From the NCBI GenBank assembly GCA_016302015.1, contig JAEDOJ010000009.1, positions 1 through 18,163 of the forward strand: DNA of 18,163 nucleotides, written 5' to 3'. Below, in pieces: positions 7,465 through 15,271 of this stretch. The first letter of the stretch is position 1, and each line of letters begins with the position of its first letter. A model generated the notes under the pieces. It was not told the origin of the DNA. It was given only the letters and a program-made list of their open reading frames with translations, and searched no databases. The translations under genes and the position numbers were made by a program. This DNA is from Oscillospiraceae bacterium. Its GTDB lineage: Bacteria > Bacillota_A > Clostridia > Oscillospirales > Oscillospiraceae.

Positions 7465-8321
7465 CCCTTGACAGCGCCTGCTGCGACACCCTTGATGATA
7501 TGCTTCTGGCAGAAGAGGTACACAATGATGATGGGCAGGATGCTGAACATGATGACAGCCATGGTAGCGCCCAGGTCCACGGTGCCGTAGCTGCCCTGCA
7601 GGTACTGCACATGGATGGGAATGGTCTTATACTTGTTGATATCCAGAACCAGATAGGGCAGGAGGTAGTCGTTCCAGACCCACATGGTTTCCAGAATGCC
7701 AACGGAGATCAGGGTGGGCTTCAGCATGGGAAGCACAACGCTGAAATAGGTGCGGATGGGGCCGCAACCGTCAATTGCAGCAGCTTCTTCCACCTCCAGA
7801 GGCAGACTCTTAACAAAGCCGCTGAACATAAAGACCGCAAGACCGGCGCCAAAGCCAAGATAAACAATGGGAATGGTGTAGGGGGTGTTCAGCTTCAGAT
7901 CGCTTGCCACAGTGGTCAGAGAGAACATGACCATCTGGAAGGGAACGATCATAGAGAAAATACAGGTGTAATAGAACGCCTTGGCAAAGCGGGAGTTGAC
8001 GCGGGCAACATACCATGCAGCCATGGAGGTGCACAGCAGAATCAGAATGACAGATACTACCGTGATCAGAAGGCTGTAGAGCAGGGACTTCAGGAAGGGG
8101 TAGTTGCCGAAGGTCATGCCCTTGACAAAGTTGTCAAAGCCGACAAAGGTCTCTTTGTTGGGCAGGGCAAAGGCAGCGGTGTCAATGGCGCTCTTTTCCT
8201 TAAAGGCATTGAGGAAAACTTCAATGATGGGAATTACATATACGAAACAGACAATGGCAAACAGCACAGTAATCACAGTGCCGCCGATGTCCCGTTTTTT
8301 CTTAATGGGAGTCTGGTTCAT
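7461..8321 (-). CDS. Carbohydrate ABC transporter permease, MalG type
   Basis: This is the second inner-membrane permease of a CUT1-type sugar importer, 286 residues, with about six hydrophobic segments starting at residue 14 (TVITVLFAIVCFVYVIPIIEVFLNAF). The EAA loop that contacts the ATPase is EEAAAIDGCGPIRTYFSVVLPMLKP (178-202). The short, polar N-terminus and the C-terminal KHIIKGVAAGAVKG ending are characteristic of MalG-like subunits. The start ATG overlaps the stop of the MalF-like gene (ATGA) and has a near-perfect AAGGAGGTG site 7 nt upstream. The last four bases overlap the regulator start. It works with the upstream permease and lipoprotein receptor. The ATPase must come from elsewhere, since none is encoded here. 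The substrate is inferred from malQ, not from this sequence. Confidence 0.94.
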   Translation of the reverse strand: MNQTPIKKKRDIGGTVITVLFAIVCFVYVIPIIEVFLNAFKEKSAIDTAAFALPNKETFVGFDNFVKGMTFGNYPFLKSLLYSLLITVVSVILILLCTSMAAWYVARVNSRFAKAFYYTCIFSMIVPFQMVMFSLTTVASDLKLNTPYTIPIVYLGFGAGLAVFMFSGFVKSLPLEVEEAAAIDGCGPIRTYFSVVLPMLKPTLISVGILETMWVWNDYLLPYLVLDINKYKTIPIHVQYLQGSYGTVDLGATMAVIMFSILPIIIVYLFCQKHIIKGVAAGAVKG

Positions 8322-9250
8322 TGCTGCACCTCCTTGCTTCTGGTAGCACGAAGCTGGAACAGGGCAAGGACAGCAACCAGCACGAAGAACATTACCGCTT
8401 CGGCCTGGGCTACGCCCTTCCAGTTAGGTCCGATGTTATTGATGTTGGAGATATGAAGCGCCAGCATCTCAGTCATAGAAACCTTTGCCGGACCGGCTGC
8501 GCCCTGGATAATCTTGATGGGTGCGCCGTTGGTCAGAGCCAGGTTCTGGTCGAAGAGTTTGAAGGAATTGGTCAGAGTCAGGAACACGCAGATGGTGATG
8601 GAAGGCATGACATTGGGGATGGTCACATGCCACAGCGTCTTCCAGCGGCTGGCTCCGTCAATCTTTGCGGCCTCGTTGAGAGATTCCGGAACTGCCTGGA
8701 GGCCGGCGATATAGATGATCATCATGTAGCCGATCTGCTGCCAGGCAACCATGATCACCAAACCCCAGAAGCCGTAGGTGGAGTTGGTAACCATCTGATC
8801 CATGCTCATTGCCTTCAGAATCGCATCGAAAACCAGCTTCCAGATATAGCCCAGAACGATGCCGCCGATGAGGTTGGGCATGAAGAAGATCGTACGGAAG
8901 ATGTTGGAGCCCTTCAGCTTCTGGGTCAGGGCGTAGGCGATTGCAAAAGCAAAGACGTTGATCAGGATAATGGACACCACCGCATAAACAGCGGTGAACT
9001 TAAACGCATGAATAAAGCCCTCGTCCTGGAACGCTCTCAGATAGTTGGAAATACCTTCCCAATGGTAGTCCACAGGAGAGGTGAAGGTACAGAAGGAACG
9101 GTAGATACCGAGAATAAAGGGATAGACAAAGCCGATGCAAAACGCAACCAGCGTGGGAAGCAAAAACAGCGGGAAACATCTCTGAATGGGCCGACGAATC
9201 AGTCGACTGTTGACCGCATTCGGGTCGATTTTCTGTCTGGATTTTTTCAT
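8318..9250 (-). CDS. Carbohydrate ABC transporter permease, MalF type
   Basis: This is the first permease of the CUT1 sugar importer, 310 residues. It has a basic N-terminus (to about 24), then six predicted membrane segments beginning FPLFLLPTLVAFCIGFVYPFILGIY (26-50). The EAA motif is SLNEAAKIDGASRWKTLWHVTIPNVMPSI (190-218). It lacks the extra N-terminal segments of enterobacterial MalF, as is usual in Firmicutes. Upstream of the ATG at 9250 is an AAGGGGG site. The 102-bp gap to the receptor gene contains a GC-rich hairpin (9291-9319), the largest gap among the transporter genes. The 3' end overlaps the MalG-type gene by four bases, implying translational coupling and 1:1 synthesis of the two permeases. 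Confidence 0.94.
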   Translation of the reverse strand: MKKSRQKIDPNAVNSRLIRRPIQRCFPLFLLPTLVAFCIGFVYPFILGIYRSFCTFTSPVDYHWEGISNYLRAFQDEGFIHAFKFTAVYAVVSIILINVFAFAIAYALTQKLKGSNIFRTIFFMPNLIGGIVLGYIWKLVFDAILKAMSMDQMVTNSTYGFWGLVIMVAWQQIGYMMIIYIAGLQAVPESLNEAAKIDGASRWKTLWHVTIPNVMPSITICVFLTLTNSFKLFDQNLALTNGAPIKIIQGAAGPAKVSMTEMLALHISNINNIGPNWKGVAQAEAVMFFVLVAVLALFQLRATRSKEVQQ

Positions 9251-9290
9251 ATTGGCCCCCTTGGAACAGTATGTGTCATCTTGCGGGTTT

Positions 9291-9319
9291 AAAGAAGGGC
9301 GGGCATACGCCCGCCCTTT
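9291..9319 (-). terminator. Intercistronic hairpin after the solute-binding protein gene (leaky terminator or mRNA stabiliser)
   Basis: A perfect 10-bp stem (AAGGGCGGGC / GCCCGCCCTT, loop GTAT on the minus strand) lies 34 bp after the receptor stop, followed by an interrupted U-tract (TTCTTT). In sugar ABC operons such elements, by partial termination or 3'-end protection, commonly yield more receptor than permease. Partial read-through is inferred because the permeases have no visible promoter of their own. Confidence 0.7.
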
Positions 9320-9352
9320 AGAGTTTCTTATGTGTTTGGAGTAGTTCCGAAC

Positions 9353-10702
9353 TTATGCGTGCTGGCTGGCATATTCCAGAGCCCAGCCGTCCACGAATGC
9401 GGAAACGACATCGTCCCAGGAGCCGGAGCCTGCGGAGTAAGCAGTCAGAGCGGAAACCAGAGTTGCACGCCAGCCGTCAACGTTGGGAGTGTGGTTGAAT
9501 GCCCAAGTCACAGTGTACTTGCCTTCAGCCATCAGCTTGTTAGCATCGTTGAAGAAGACGTTTGCGGATTCCTTGGCAGCCTTGAAGGGGATGGGGCCAA
9601 ACTGCTCAGCCATCATGGTGGTGCCTTCGTCGGAGGTGACAACCCAGGTCATGAAGTCCAGAGTAGCCTGCTGATCAGCAGCGGAAGCCTTTGCGTTCAC
9701 AGCCCAGCAGTTCTCAGTGCCGCAGCACAGACCAGAATTGGTTTCGCCCTCAACGCCGCAGTACATGGGGATCATCTGCAGGTTTGCGGGGTCGATAGCT
9801 TCGGACAGGGAAGCGAATTCCCAAGTGCCGTTCTGGAAGAAGACAGCCTTGCCTTCCATGAACTCGCCCTTGGACTGGTCGCCGGTAGCGGTAGCCAGAG
9901 TGGTGGGATCAACGACGGAGTTGTTGATGTACAGGTCCCAAATGTTCTTGAAGTTGTCCAGATAAGCGCCGGTCACGGTAGCAGGCTGCTCGGTGACGCC
10001 GTCATCACGGAATTCATAGAACAGGGGCATGTTGGCCAGGTGGCCGGAGAATCTCCAGGAAGAGGAGGGATCCATGCCGGCGGAGCTGAAAGCGGAGAAG
10101 CCCAGCTCTTCGCTGCGGGCGGTGATGTCCTCAGCAACAGCCTTCAGGGACTCGAAGTCAACGATCTCGTCGACGGAGTGGCCAGCTTCTTCCAGCAGAG
10201 CCTTGTTGACGATGATGCCGAATGCTTCGTAGCAGTAGCCAGCGCAGTAGGTAACGCCGTCCATCTTCAGGTTGAAGTCTTCGGTGGTCATTTCAGCCAG
10301 GAAGTCGGTGCCGTCCAGAGGCATGCAGTAGTCCTTCCAGGTCTCCAGGCCGGACATATTGCCGCACTGGAACATGGTGGGAGCCTCGTCCTTTGCCATT
10401 TCAGCGGTCAGGGTGTCGGAGTAGGTGCCGGAAGCAGCGGTGACAACCTTTACGGGAACACCAGTCTGCTCGGTGTAGGTCTTTGCCAGAGCCTGCCAAG
10501 CCTCGTCAGCCTCGGGCTTGAAGTTCAGGTAGTAGACGGAGCCGGTCTCGGTCACTACGGGTTCTTCGGTCTCGGTGGGAGCGGTGGTCTCGTCACCGGC
10601 GGGTTCGGTAGCCTTGGTCTCTTCGGTGGCATCGCTGCTGCAGCCTGCAAACAGGCAAGCAACCATCGTCAGAGCCAGAAGCAGAGCGATCAGTTTCTTC
10701 AT
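9353..10702 (-). CDS. Extracellular solute-binding lipoprotein of a sugar ABC transporter (family 1)
   Basis: This is the receptor that captures the sugar outside the membrane and delivers it to the two permeases encoded downstream. The 449-residue precursor has a lipoprotein signal, KKLIALLLALTMVACLFAGC, with the lipidated cysteine at residue 21. A Thr/Glu-rich linker (about 24-55) follows, then a family-1 binding fold. The C-terminal part (TPNVDGWRATLVSALTAYSAGSGSWDDVVSAFVDGWA) resembles other CUT1 receptors. The start is placed at 10702: an ATG two codons upstream (10708) sits only 1 nt from GGAGG, whereas the ATG at 10702 is 7 nt away. It is the promoter-proximal gene of the operon, and a hairpin behind it suggests extra expression. 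Codon use is strongly biased, consistent with high expression. The exact ligand cannot be read from the sequence; maltodextrin is inferred from malQ. Confidence 0.94.
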   Translation of the reverse strand: MKKLIALLLALTMVACLFAGCSSDATEETKATEPAGDETTAPTETEEPVVTETGSVYYLNFKPEADEAWQALAKTYTEQTGVPVKVVTAASGTYSDTLTAEMAKDEAPTMFQCGNMSGLETWKDYCMPLDGTDFLAEMTTEDFNLKMDGVTYCAGYCYEAFGIIVNKALLEEAGHSVDEIVDFESLKAVAEDITARSEELGFSAFSSAGMDPSSSWRFSGHLANMPLFYEFRDDGVTEQPATVTGAYLDNFKNIWDLYINNSVVDPTTLATATGDQSKGEFMEGKAVFFQNGTWEFASLSEAIDPANLQMIPMYCGVEGETNSGLCCGTENCWAVNAKASAADQQATLDFMTWVVTSDEGTTMMAEQFGPIPFKAAKESANVFFNDANKLMAEGKYTVTWAFNHTPNVDGWRATLVSALTAYSAGSGSWDDVVSAFVDGWALEYASQHA

Positions 10703-10745
10703 TTTCATTCCTCCATAAAATTTTCGATTTCTCGATGTTTTGAAA

Positions 10746-10759
10746 TGGAAACGTTTCCA
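10746..10759. promoter_or_regulatory. LacI/GalR-type operator (or cre site)
   Basis: TGGAAACGTTTCCA is a perfect 14-bp palindrome with a central CG, the classic LacI-family operator form. It falls about 8-21 bases downstream of the predicted transcription start, where a bound repressor would block transcription. With the preceding A it also fits a CcpA cre consensus (WTGNAANCGNWNNCW). Either the operon's own LacI-type regulator or CcpA could bind, or both. Confidence 0.85.
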
Positions 10760-10772
10760 ATTTCATGTTCAT

Positions 10773-10801
10773 AGTATACATCTTTTCTTCAGATTTTTCA
10801 A
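10773..10801 (-). promoter_or_regulatory. Sigma-A promoter of the alpha-glucan operon
   Basis: On the minus strand, TTGAAA (10796-10801) and TATACT (10773-10778) are separated by exactly 17 bp. An A-rich stretch lies upstream. The start of transcription is expected near 10766, just ahead of the palindromic operator. The receptor gene begins about 65 bp further on. Confidence 0.82.
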
Positions 10802-10953
10802 GGCTTTTTCGTTGAATCTTAACAATTTAGGTGAAGCGACCAAATTTCACTGGTTAAATTTGTGCAGAATCACAGAGAATTGACAATTCTTTCCCGCCCT
10901 TTTCCCCAAGACTCCCGTTTTTCCCCGAAAAAGCGCAGGCAGGAGCGAAACCT

Positions 10954-11844
10954 CTATTTCTTCATGAACATCCACAGCGGCCCGTCCTCAAACTGGATGG
11001 ACAGGGTATTGTACATAATATCGTTGGTATTGTCGTTCAGCTGCACCTGCACCTTCCGGTTGTCCCGGAGCTTGAAGATATAGATATAGTTGCCGTTGAT
11101 GGTCTCGTCAAACTCCCAGGTCAGGTCGGTCTGCTCCTCATATTCCCGCAGATAGCCGGTGCGGTCGCTGTAAAGCCGCAGCTCATAGTCCGTGCCGTAA
11201 TAATAGTTCACCTGACCGTTCTGGGAGGTGACAAACAGCTCCCAGGTGCCCAGAAGCAGGTTTTCCTCCTCCGTCAGCGGCGGCCGAACGGTGATATAGC
11301 ACCGATCCTTCGCCCCGCTCTGCGCCAGCGTCGTCACCGTACAGGTTCCCGCGCCTACCGCCCGGACAACACCGTTCTCCACCGTGGCCACGGAATCGTT
11401 GCTGCTGCTCCACGCCACCAGATCGTCCGCATTGAAGGGCACCAGCTCGTAGCGCAGAGGGAAGGACTCCCCCTGGCGAAGGGTCAGCTCGTTATAGCCC
11501 AGAAGCAGCTGGTCAACAGGGGTAATGCGAAGGGTGAGATAGGCGTAGAAGCCGCCGCCCACCAGAGCCGCCACCACCAGCAGAAGCAGCAGGGTTTTCA
11601 GCCACTTCCGGTTTTTCCGGGCCTTTCTGGGGGCGATGGGAATGGTCACATCCCCGCCGGGCGCCGGCGGTGGACTGATGTCCGGAACCGATGCCTCCGG
11701 GGGTTCCTCCGCGGGCGTCTCCTCCACAGGCGTCTCCTCCGCGGGCGTTTCCTCCGCGGGCGTTTCCGCTTCCTGCTCCACGTCACCCAGCAGCGCCTTG
11801 ATCTCTTCCAGATCCAGCTCTTCCTGCTTGATTTCTTCGTCCAT
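10954..11844 (-). CDS. Single-pass membrane protein with acidic EETPA repeats and a Big_2 (Ig-like) domain
   Basis: The function is unknown. The 296-residue protein has an acidic N-terminus (MDEEIKQEELDLEEIKALLGDVEQ), then a low-complexity EETPA repeat (about 27-48) and a proline-rich stretch. A basic KARKNRKWLK patch and one membrane helix (about 82-105) follow. Outside lies a bacterial Ig-like Big_2 domain (NELTLRQGESFPL...VAWSSSNDSVATVENGVVRAVGAGTCTVT, about 118-187). The last 100 residues begin LLLGTWELFV and look like a small beta-barrel (lipocalin-like). No signal peptidase site is seen, so an N-in/C-out orientation is likely. The start at 11844 has GGAG 7 nt upstream; the open frame extends 102 bp further into lspA but without support. 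It is the last gene of the nucleoside hydrolase-uvrB-lspA unit, 29 bp after lspA. No convincing terminator follows it. Confidence 0.85.
   Translation of the reverse strand: MDEEIKQEELDLEEIKALLGDVEQEAETPAEETPAEETPVEETPAEEPPEASVPDISPPPAPGGDVTIPIAPRKARKNRKWLKTLLLLLVVAALVGGGFYAYLTLRITPVDQLLLGYNELTLRQGESFPLRYELVPFNADDLVAWSSSNDSVATVENGVVRAVGAGTCTVTTLAQSGAKDRCYITVRPPLTEEENLLLGTWELFVTSQNGQVNYYYGTDYELRLYSDRTGYLREYEEQTDLTWEFDETINGNYIYIFKLRDNRKVQVQLNDNTNDIMYNTLSIQFEDGPLWMFMKK
11711..11770. repeat. Four tandem copies of a 15-bp unit encoding EETPA
   Basis: Four consecutive 15-bp units (consensus GCGGGCGTYTCCTCC on the plus strand) lie inside the Big_2 protein gene and encode the EETPA repeat on the minus strand. 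The unit length is a multiple of three, so copy-number change by slippage would keep the frame and only lengthen or shorten the acidic linker. Confidence 0.85.
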
Positions 11845-11873
11845 ACGCGTACTCCTTTGGATAGTTCTTGATC

Positions 11874-12338
11874 CTACGCTTCCTTCTTTCGGTCGAAGAA
11901 AAGAATATAGATCAGCAGGGCGGCGCAGCCCAGGGTAATAAAGCAATCCGCCACATTAAATACCGGGAATTTGATAAAATCAAACTCGATCATGTCGGTC
12001 ACAATGCCGTCCCGGAAAATACGGTCGATCATATTGCCCAGACCGCCCCCCAGGATTGCCGCCAGACAGACCAGCTCAAACTTTTTTGTCACCCATTTCC
12101 GCCAGATCACAAGGACAATAAAGGCAATGAAAAGCACCATGACCAACACAAACAGCCAGGTCTGACCCTCCAGCATCCCCCAGGCCGCACCGGTATTTTT
12201 GGTGTGGGTGATATGGAAGATGCCCAAAATGCTGTCCAAATCCGTGTGGAGAGGAACCTTCTCAATAATCAGGTACTTTGTCCACTGATCCAAACCTACG
12301 ATCAATGCCGCAAACGCGGCAATCAGTGCATAAAACAT
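11874..12338 (-). CDS. lspA: Lipoprotein signal peptidase (signal peptidase II)
   Basis: LspA is a membrane aspartyl protease that removes signal peptides from prolipoproteins after lipidation, such as the sugar receptor encoded in this window. The 154-residue length fits the family. Four hydrophobic segments are visible. LDQWTKYLI (16-24) and THTKNTGAAWGML (44-56) are conserved blocks. The catalytic aspartates are D115 (GNMIDRIFRDGIVTDMIEF) and D131 (FNVADCFI). The ATG at 12338 has an AGGTGA site about 6 nt upstream. It sits 20 bp after uvrB and 29 bp before the Big_2 protein gene, all on one strand, so the three are probably co-transcribed. Nothing is missing or altered. Confidence 0.97.
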   Translation of the reverse strand: MFYALIAAFAALIVGLDQWTKYLIIEKVPLHTDLDSILGIFHITHTKNTGAAWGMLEGQTWLFVLVMVLFIAFIVLVIWRKWVTKKFELVCLAAILGGGLGNMIDRIFRDGIVTDMIEFDFIKFPVFNVADCFITLGCAALLIYILFFDRKKEA

Positions 12339-12358
12339 GGCTTCACCTGCTTTTTTCT

Positions 12359-14320
12359 TTATTTGCCGCCCCGGAGCTGGATGATCCGATCCCGGAGCAC
12401 GGCAGCATACTCGTATTCCATCATTTTTGCGGCGGCCCGCATTTCCTTTTCCAGACGGGCAATTTCCCGTTCCCGTTCCGCCCTGGTCAGCTTTACGCCG
12501 TCCTCTCTGGCCGCCTCCGTCTCCGACTGGGTGATCTCCAGCAGCTCCCGCACATCCTTCATGATGGTCTTGGGAACGATGCCGTGAGCCTGATTATAGG
12601 CGTCCTGTATCCCACGACGGCGGTTGGTCTCGTCAATGGCGGCCCGCATGGCGGCGGTCACCTTATCGGCGTACATGATCACCCGACCCTCCGCGTTTCT
12701 CGCCGCCCGGCCGATGGTCTGGATCAGGCTGGTCTCGCTTCGCAGGAAGCCCTCCTTGTCCGCGTCCAGTATGGCAACCAGAGAAACCTCCGGCAGATCC
12801 AGTCCCTCACGGAGCAGATTGATGCCCACCAGAACGTCGAATTTTGCCATACGCAAATCCCGAAGGATCTCCATCCGTTCCAGCGCCGCCACATCCGAGT
12901 GCATATACCGCACCCGAATCCCCGCGTTTTGCAGATAGGCGGTGAGATCCTCCGCCATTTTCTTGGTCAGGGTGGTAACCAGCACCCGTTCCTTCCGCTC
13001 CACCACCCGATTGCACTCCCCGATCAGGTCGTCAATCTGGCCTTCGATGGGACGGACATGGATTTCCGGGTCCAGCAAGCCCGTGGGACGAATCACCTGC
13101 TGGGCGATCTGCCCCGCTCTGCCCCGCTCAAACTCCCCGGGGGTGGCGGAAACATAGATCGCCTGCTTCACCTTCCCTTCAAATTCCGGGAAGGTCAGAG
13201 GCCGATTATCAAAGGCGCTGGGCAGGCGGAAGCCGTATTCCACCAGACTTTCCTTCCGGCTTCGATCCCCGGCATACATGGCCCGCACCTGGGGCAGGGT
13301 CACATGACTTTCGTCCACAAACAGGAGAAAATCCTCAGGAAAATAATCCAGCAGGGTCATGGGAGGCGTTCCCGGCGCTCTGCCGGAAATCACCCGGGAA
13401 TAGTTCTCGATCCCGCTGCAGAAGCCGATCTCCTGGAGCATTTCAATATCATACATGGTGCGCTGACGAATCCGCTGCGCCTCCAGCAGCTTGTCATGCT
13501 CCTTGAACCACCTTTCCCGCTCCTCCATTTCGGCCTCGATCTCGAAAATCGCCCGATTCAGCTTTTCCCGGCTGGCAACATAGTGGGAGGCGGGATAAAT
13601 GGCCACATGGTTCACCACCCGCTCCGGCATCCCGGTCACGGCGTTGATCTCGGAGATCCGATCCACCTCGTCTCCGAAAAATTCCACCCGGATGGCTCGT
13701 CCCGACCAGTAAACCGGATAAATCTCCACCGTATCCCCACGGACACGGAAGGTATTTCTGGAAAAATCAATGTCGTTGCGCTCGTAGCGGATCTCCACCA
13801 GCTTCCGCATCAGCTCTTCCCGGTTTTTCTCCATGCCGGTTCGCAGGGAAATGACCATGTTTTTATAGTCGATGGGGTCGCCCAGACCGTAAATGCAGGA
13901 GACGGACGCCACCACGATCACGTCCCTGCGTTCAAAGAGCGCAGAGGTGGCGCTGTGGCGCAGACGCTCGATCTCGTCATTCACGGAGGAATCCTTTTCT
14001 ATATAGGTGTCCGTATGGGCGATATAGGCCTCCGGTTGGTAGTAATCGTAGTAGGAAATGAAATATTCCACGGCGTTTTCCGGAAAAAACTCCCGGAATT
14101 CACTGCAAAGCTGCGCCGCCAGGGTCTTATTATGCGCCAGCACCAGCGTAGGGCGGTTCACCTTCTCGATCACCGACGCCATGGTAAAGGTCTTGCCCGA
14201 CCCGGTGACGCCCAGAAGCACCTGCTCCCGCAGACCGTCCCGGACGCCCTGGGTCAGGGTTCGAATGGCTTCGGGCTGGTCGCCTGTGGCCTGATAGGGC
14301 GCATGCAGCTTAAAATCCAT
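12359..14320 (-). CDS. uvrB: Excinuclease ABC subunit B
   Basis: UvrB is the damage-verifying, ATP-dependent helicase-like subunit of nucleotide excision repair. It is loaded by UvrA and recruits UvrC. The 653-residue protein is full length. It has Walker A GVTGSGKT (37-44), the beta-hairpin that clamps the strand ([21 protein letters not shown], about 90-110) and the Walker B-like DESH (336-339). The RxGYR-type block [17 protein letters not shown] (361-377), helicase motif [10 protein letters not shown] (534-541) and a C-terminal UVR domain for UvrC contact (about 615-650) complete it. The ATG at 14320 has GGGGAGG 6 nt upstream. It lies 21 bp after a nucleoside hydrolase gene and 20 bp before lspA, an uncommon operon setting. 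uvrA, usually adjacent in Firmicutes, is not here. There is no room for a typical promoter in the 21-bp gap, but an internal promoter in the preceding gene cannot be excluded. Confidence 0.98.
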   Translation of the reverse strand: MDFKLHAPYQATGDQPEAIRTLTQGVRDGLREQVLLGVTGSGKTFTMASVIEKVNRPTLVLAHNKTLAAQLCSEFREFFPENAVEYFISYYDYYQPEAYIAHTDTYIEKDSSVNDEIERLRHSATSALFERRDVIVVASVSCIYGLGDPIDYKNMVISLRTGMEKNREELMRKLVEIRYERNDIDFSRNTFRVRGDTVEIYPVYWSGRAIRVEFFGDEVDRISEINAVTGMPERVVNHVAIYPASHYVASREKLNRAIFEIEAEMEERERWFKEHDKLLEAQRIRQRTMYDIEMLQEIGFCSGIENYSRVISGRAPGTPPMTLLDYFPEDFLLFVDESHVTLPQVRAMYAGDRSRKESLVEYGFRLPSAFDNRPLTFPEFEGKVKQAIYVSATPGEFERGRAGQIAQQVIRPTGLLDPEIHVRPIEGQIDDLIGECNRVVERKERVLVTTLTKKMAEDLTAYLQNAGIRVRYMHSDVAALERMEILRDLRMAKFDVLVGINLLREGLDLPEVSLVAILDADKEGFLRSETSLIQTIGRAARNAEGRVIMYADKVTAAMRAAIDETNRRRGIQDAYNQAHGIVPKTIMKDVRELLEITQSETEAAREDGVKLTRAEREREIARLEKEMRAAAKMMEYEYAAVLRDRIIQLRGGK

Positions 14321-14341
14321 AAAATTCCTCCCCGCGCAGCC

Positions 14342-15271
14342 TTAGTAGGACTGGATAACGGTTGACATAATCTCTTTAAACTGAGGCCGGTCAATTTCCA
14401 GCACCACGAAGGTATTCCGCACCTCAAATTTCTTATCGCTGTACAGATCGCAGACCGTTTTCCCCCGGGACAGCTCCGACTGAGTCTCCACAAAAACCCC
14501 CGCCGTCTCTCCCTTGAAAAGCTGGGGTCTGGCGCAGTACAGCACCGGGCAGCAGTCATGGACGCACCAGCCTCCACGGCCGGCTTGCATATTTTTCCGC
14601 AGCAAATCCGGGGTTGCTTCCCGGATAAACCGGCAAACCTCCGTATTTTTCGATGCAACGGAGGCGATCTCCTCTCCATTCAGATAGGCTTCCTCCGTGA
14701 CCTCCAGACCGCACATCACCTTGGGAATGGGACTGTGGAACACTGCCTGCGCCGCCTCCGGGTCAGCATGGATGTTAAACTCCGCGCAGGGGGTGCAGTT
14801 GCCCCGGGTCACCGACCCGCCCATGAGGAGAATTCGGTTTACATAATTCGGAAAGTCCGGATACTTGGCCAAGGCGATGGCAACATCGGTCAGCGGCCCC
14901 AGAGTGATCAGCTCCAGCCGACCCTCACAGGCCTTTGCCGCTTCGTACATGGCGTCCCATGCGGGGACTTTTTCCAGCTTTTTCCTCGGCTCCGGCAGTT
15001 TTGCCCCACCCAGGCCGTCCGGCCCATGGAAGGATTCTCCCACCTCATAGTCTCTGGTAAAGGGCTTGGAAGCCCCGGCGTACACAGGATAGTCTACCCC
15101 CATCAGCTCACAAATTTTCATTGCGTTCACCGAAGTGACGGGAAGGGCGGAATTCCCGGATACCGCACTGATCCCAACAATTTCCAATTCCTCCAGCCGG
15201 TTTGCCACCAGCAGCGCCGCGGCGTCGTCTACGCCGGGATCGCAGTCAATCCATACCGGTATTTTCCTCAT
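14342..15271 (-). CDS. Nucleoside hydrolase (IU-NH family), second of a tandem pair
   Basis: This cytoplasmic enzyme should cleave ribonucleosides to base and ribose for salvage. The family Ca2+-binding/catalytic motif IDCDPGVDDA is at 8-17 (D9, D11, D15, D16). LGPLTDVAIAL, LMGGSVTRGNCTPCAEFNIHADPEAA (149-174) and H238-D239 in VHDCCPVLY complete the active site. The usual motif here is HDPxA, so the C-C-P variant is slightly unusual. The length (309) is normal. Two adjacent ATGs are possible: 15274 overlaps the upstream stop as ATGA, but the ATG at 15271 lies 7 nt from GGGGAGG and is preferred. It is a diverged paralogue of the gene just upstream and overlaps its stop, so they are translated together. 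Base specificity (purine, pyrimidine or both) cannot be read from the motifs. Confidence 0.93.
   Translation of the reverse strand: MRKIPVWIDCDPGVDDAAALLVANRLEELEIVGISAVSGNSALPVTSVNAMKICELMGVDYPVYAGASKPFTRDYEVGESFHGPDGLGGAKLPEPRKKLEKVPAWDAMYEAAKACEGRLELITLGPLTDVAIALAKYPDFPNYVNRILLMGGSVTRGNCTPCAEFNIHADPEAAQAVFHSPIPKVMCGLEVTEEAYLNGEEIASVASKNTEVCRFIREATPDLLRKNMQAGRGGWCVHDCCPVLYCARPQLFKGETAGVFVETQSELSRGKTVCDLYSDKKFEVRNTFVVLEIDRPQFKEIMSTVIQSY

Noticed and set aside
9332..10774. 480-residue open frame antisense to the solute-binding protein
   Set aside because: Composition is dominated by G, S, V and H from biased codons on the opposite strand. The receptor on the minus strand has a lipoprotein signal, promoter and operator.
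10861..10953. Possible terminator or operator behind the Big_2 protein gene, including AGAATT-GAC-AATTCT at 10876-10890
   Set aside because: The 6-bp palindrome is AT-only and the GC-rich part does not form a stem followed by a U-tract. Not enough to call a terminator or binding site.
12278..14365. 695-residue open frame antisense to uvrB and lspA
   Set aside because: It covers two unmistakable genes on the other strand and shows no family motif; a shadow frame.
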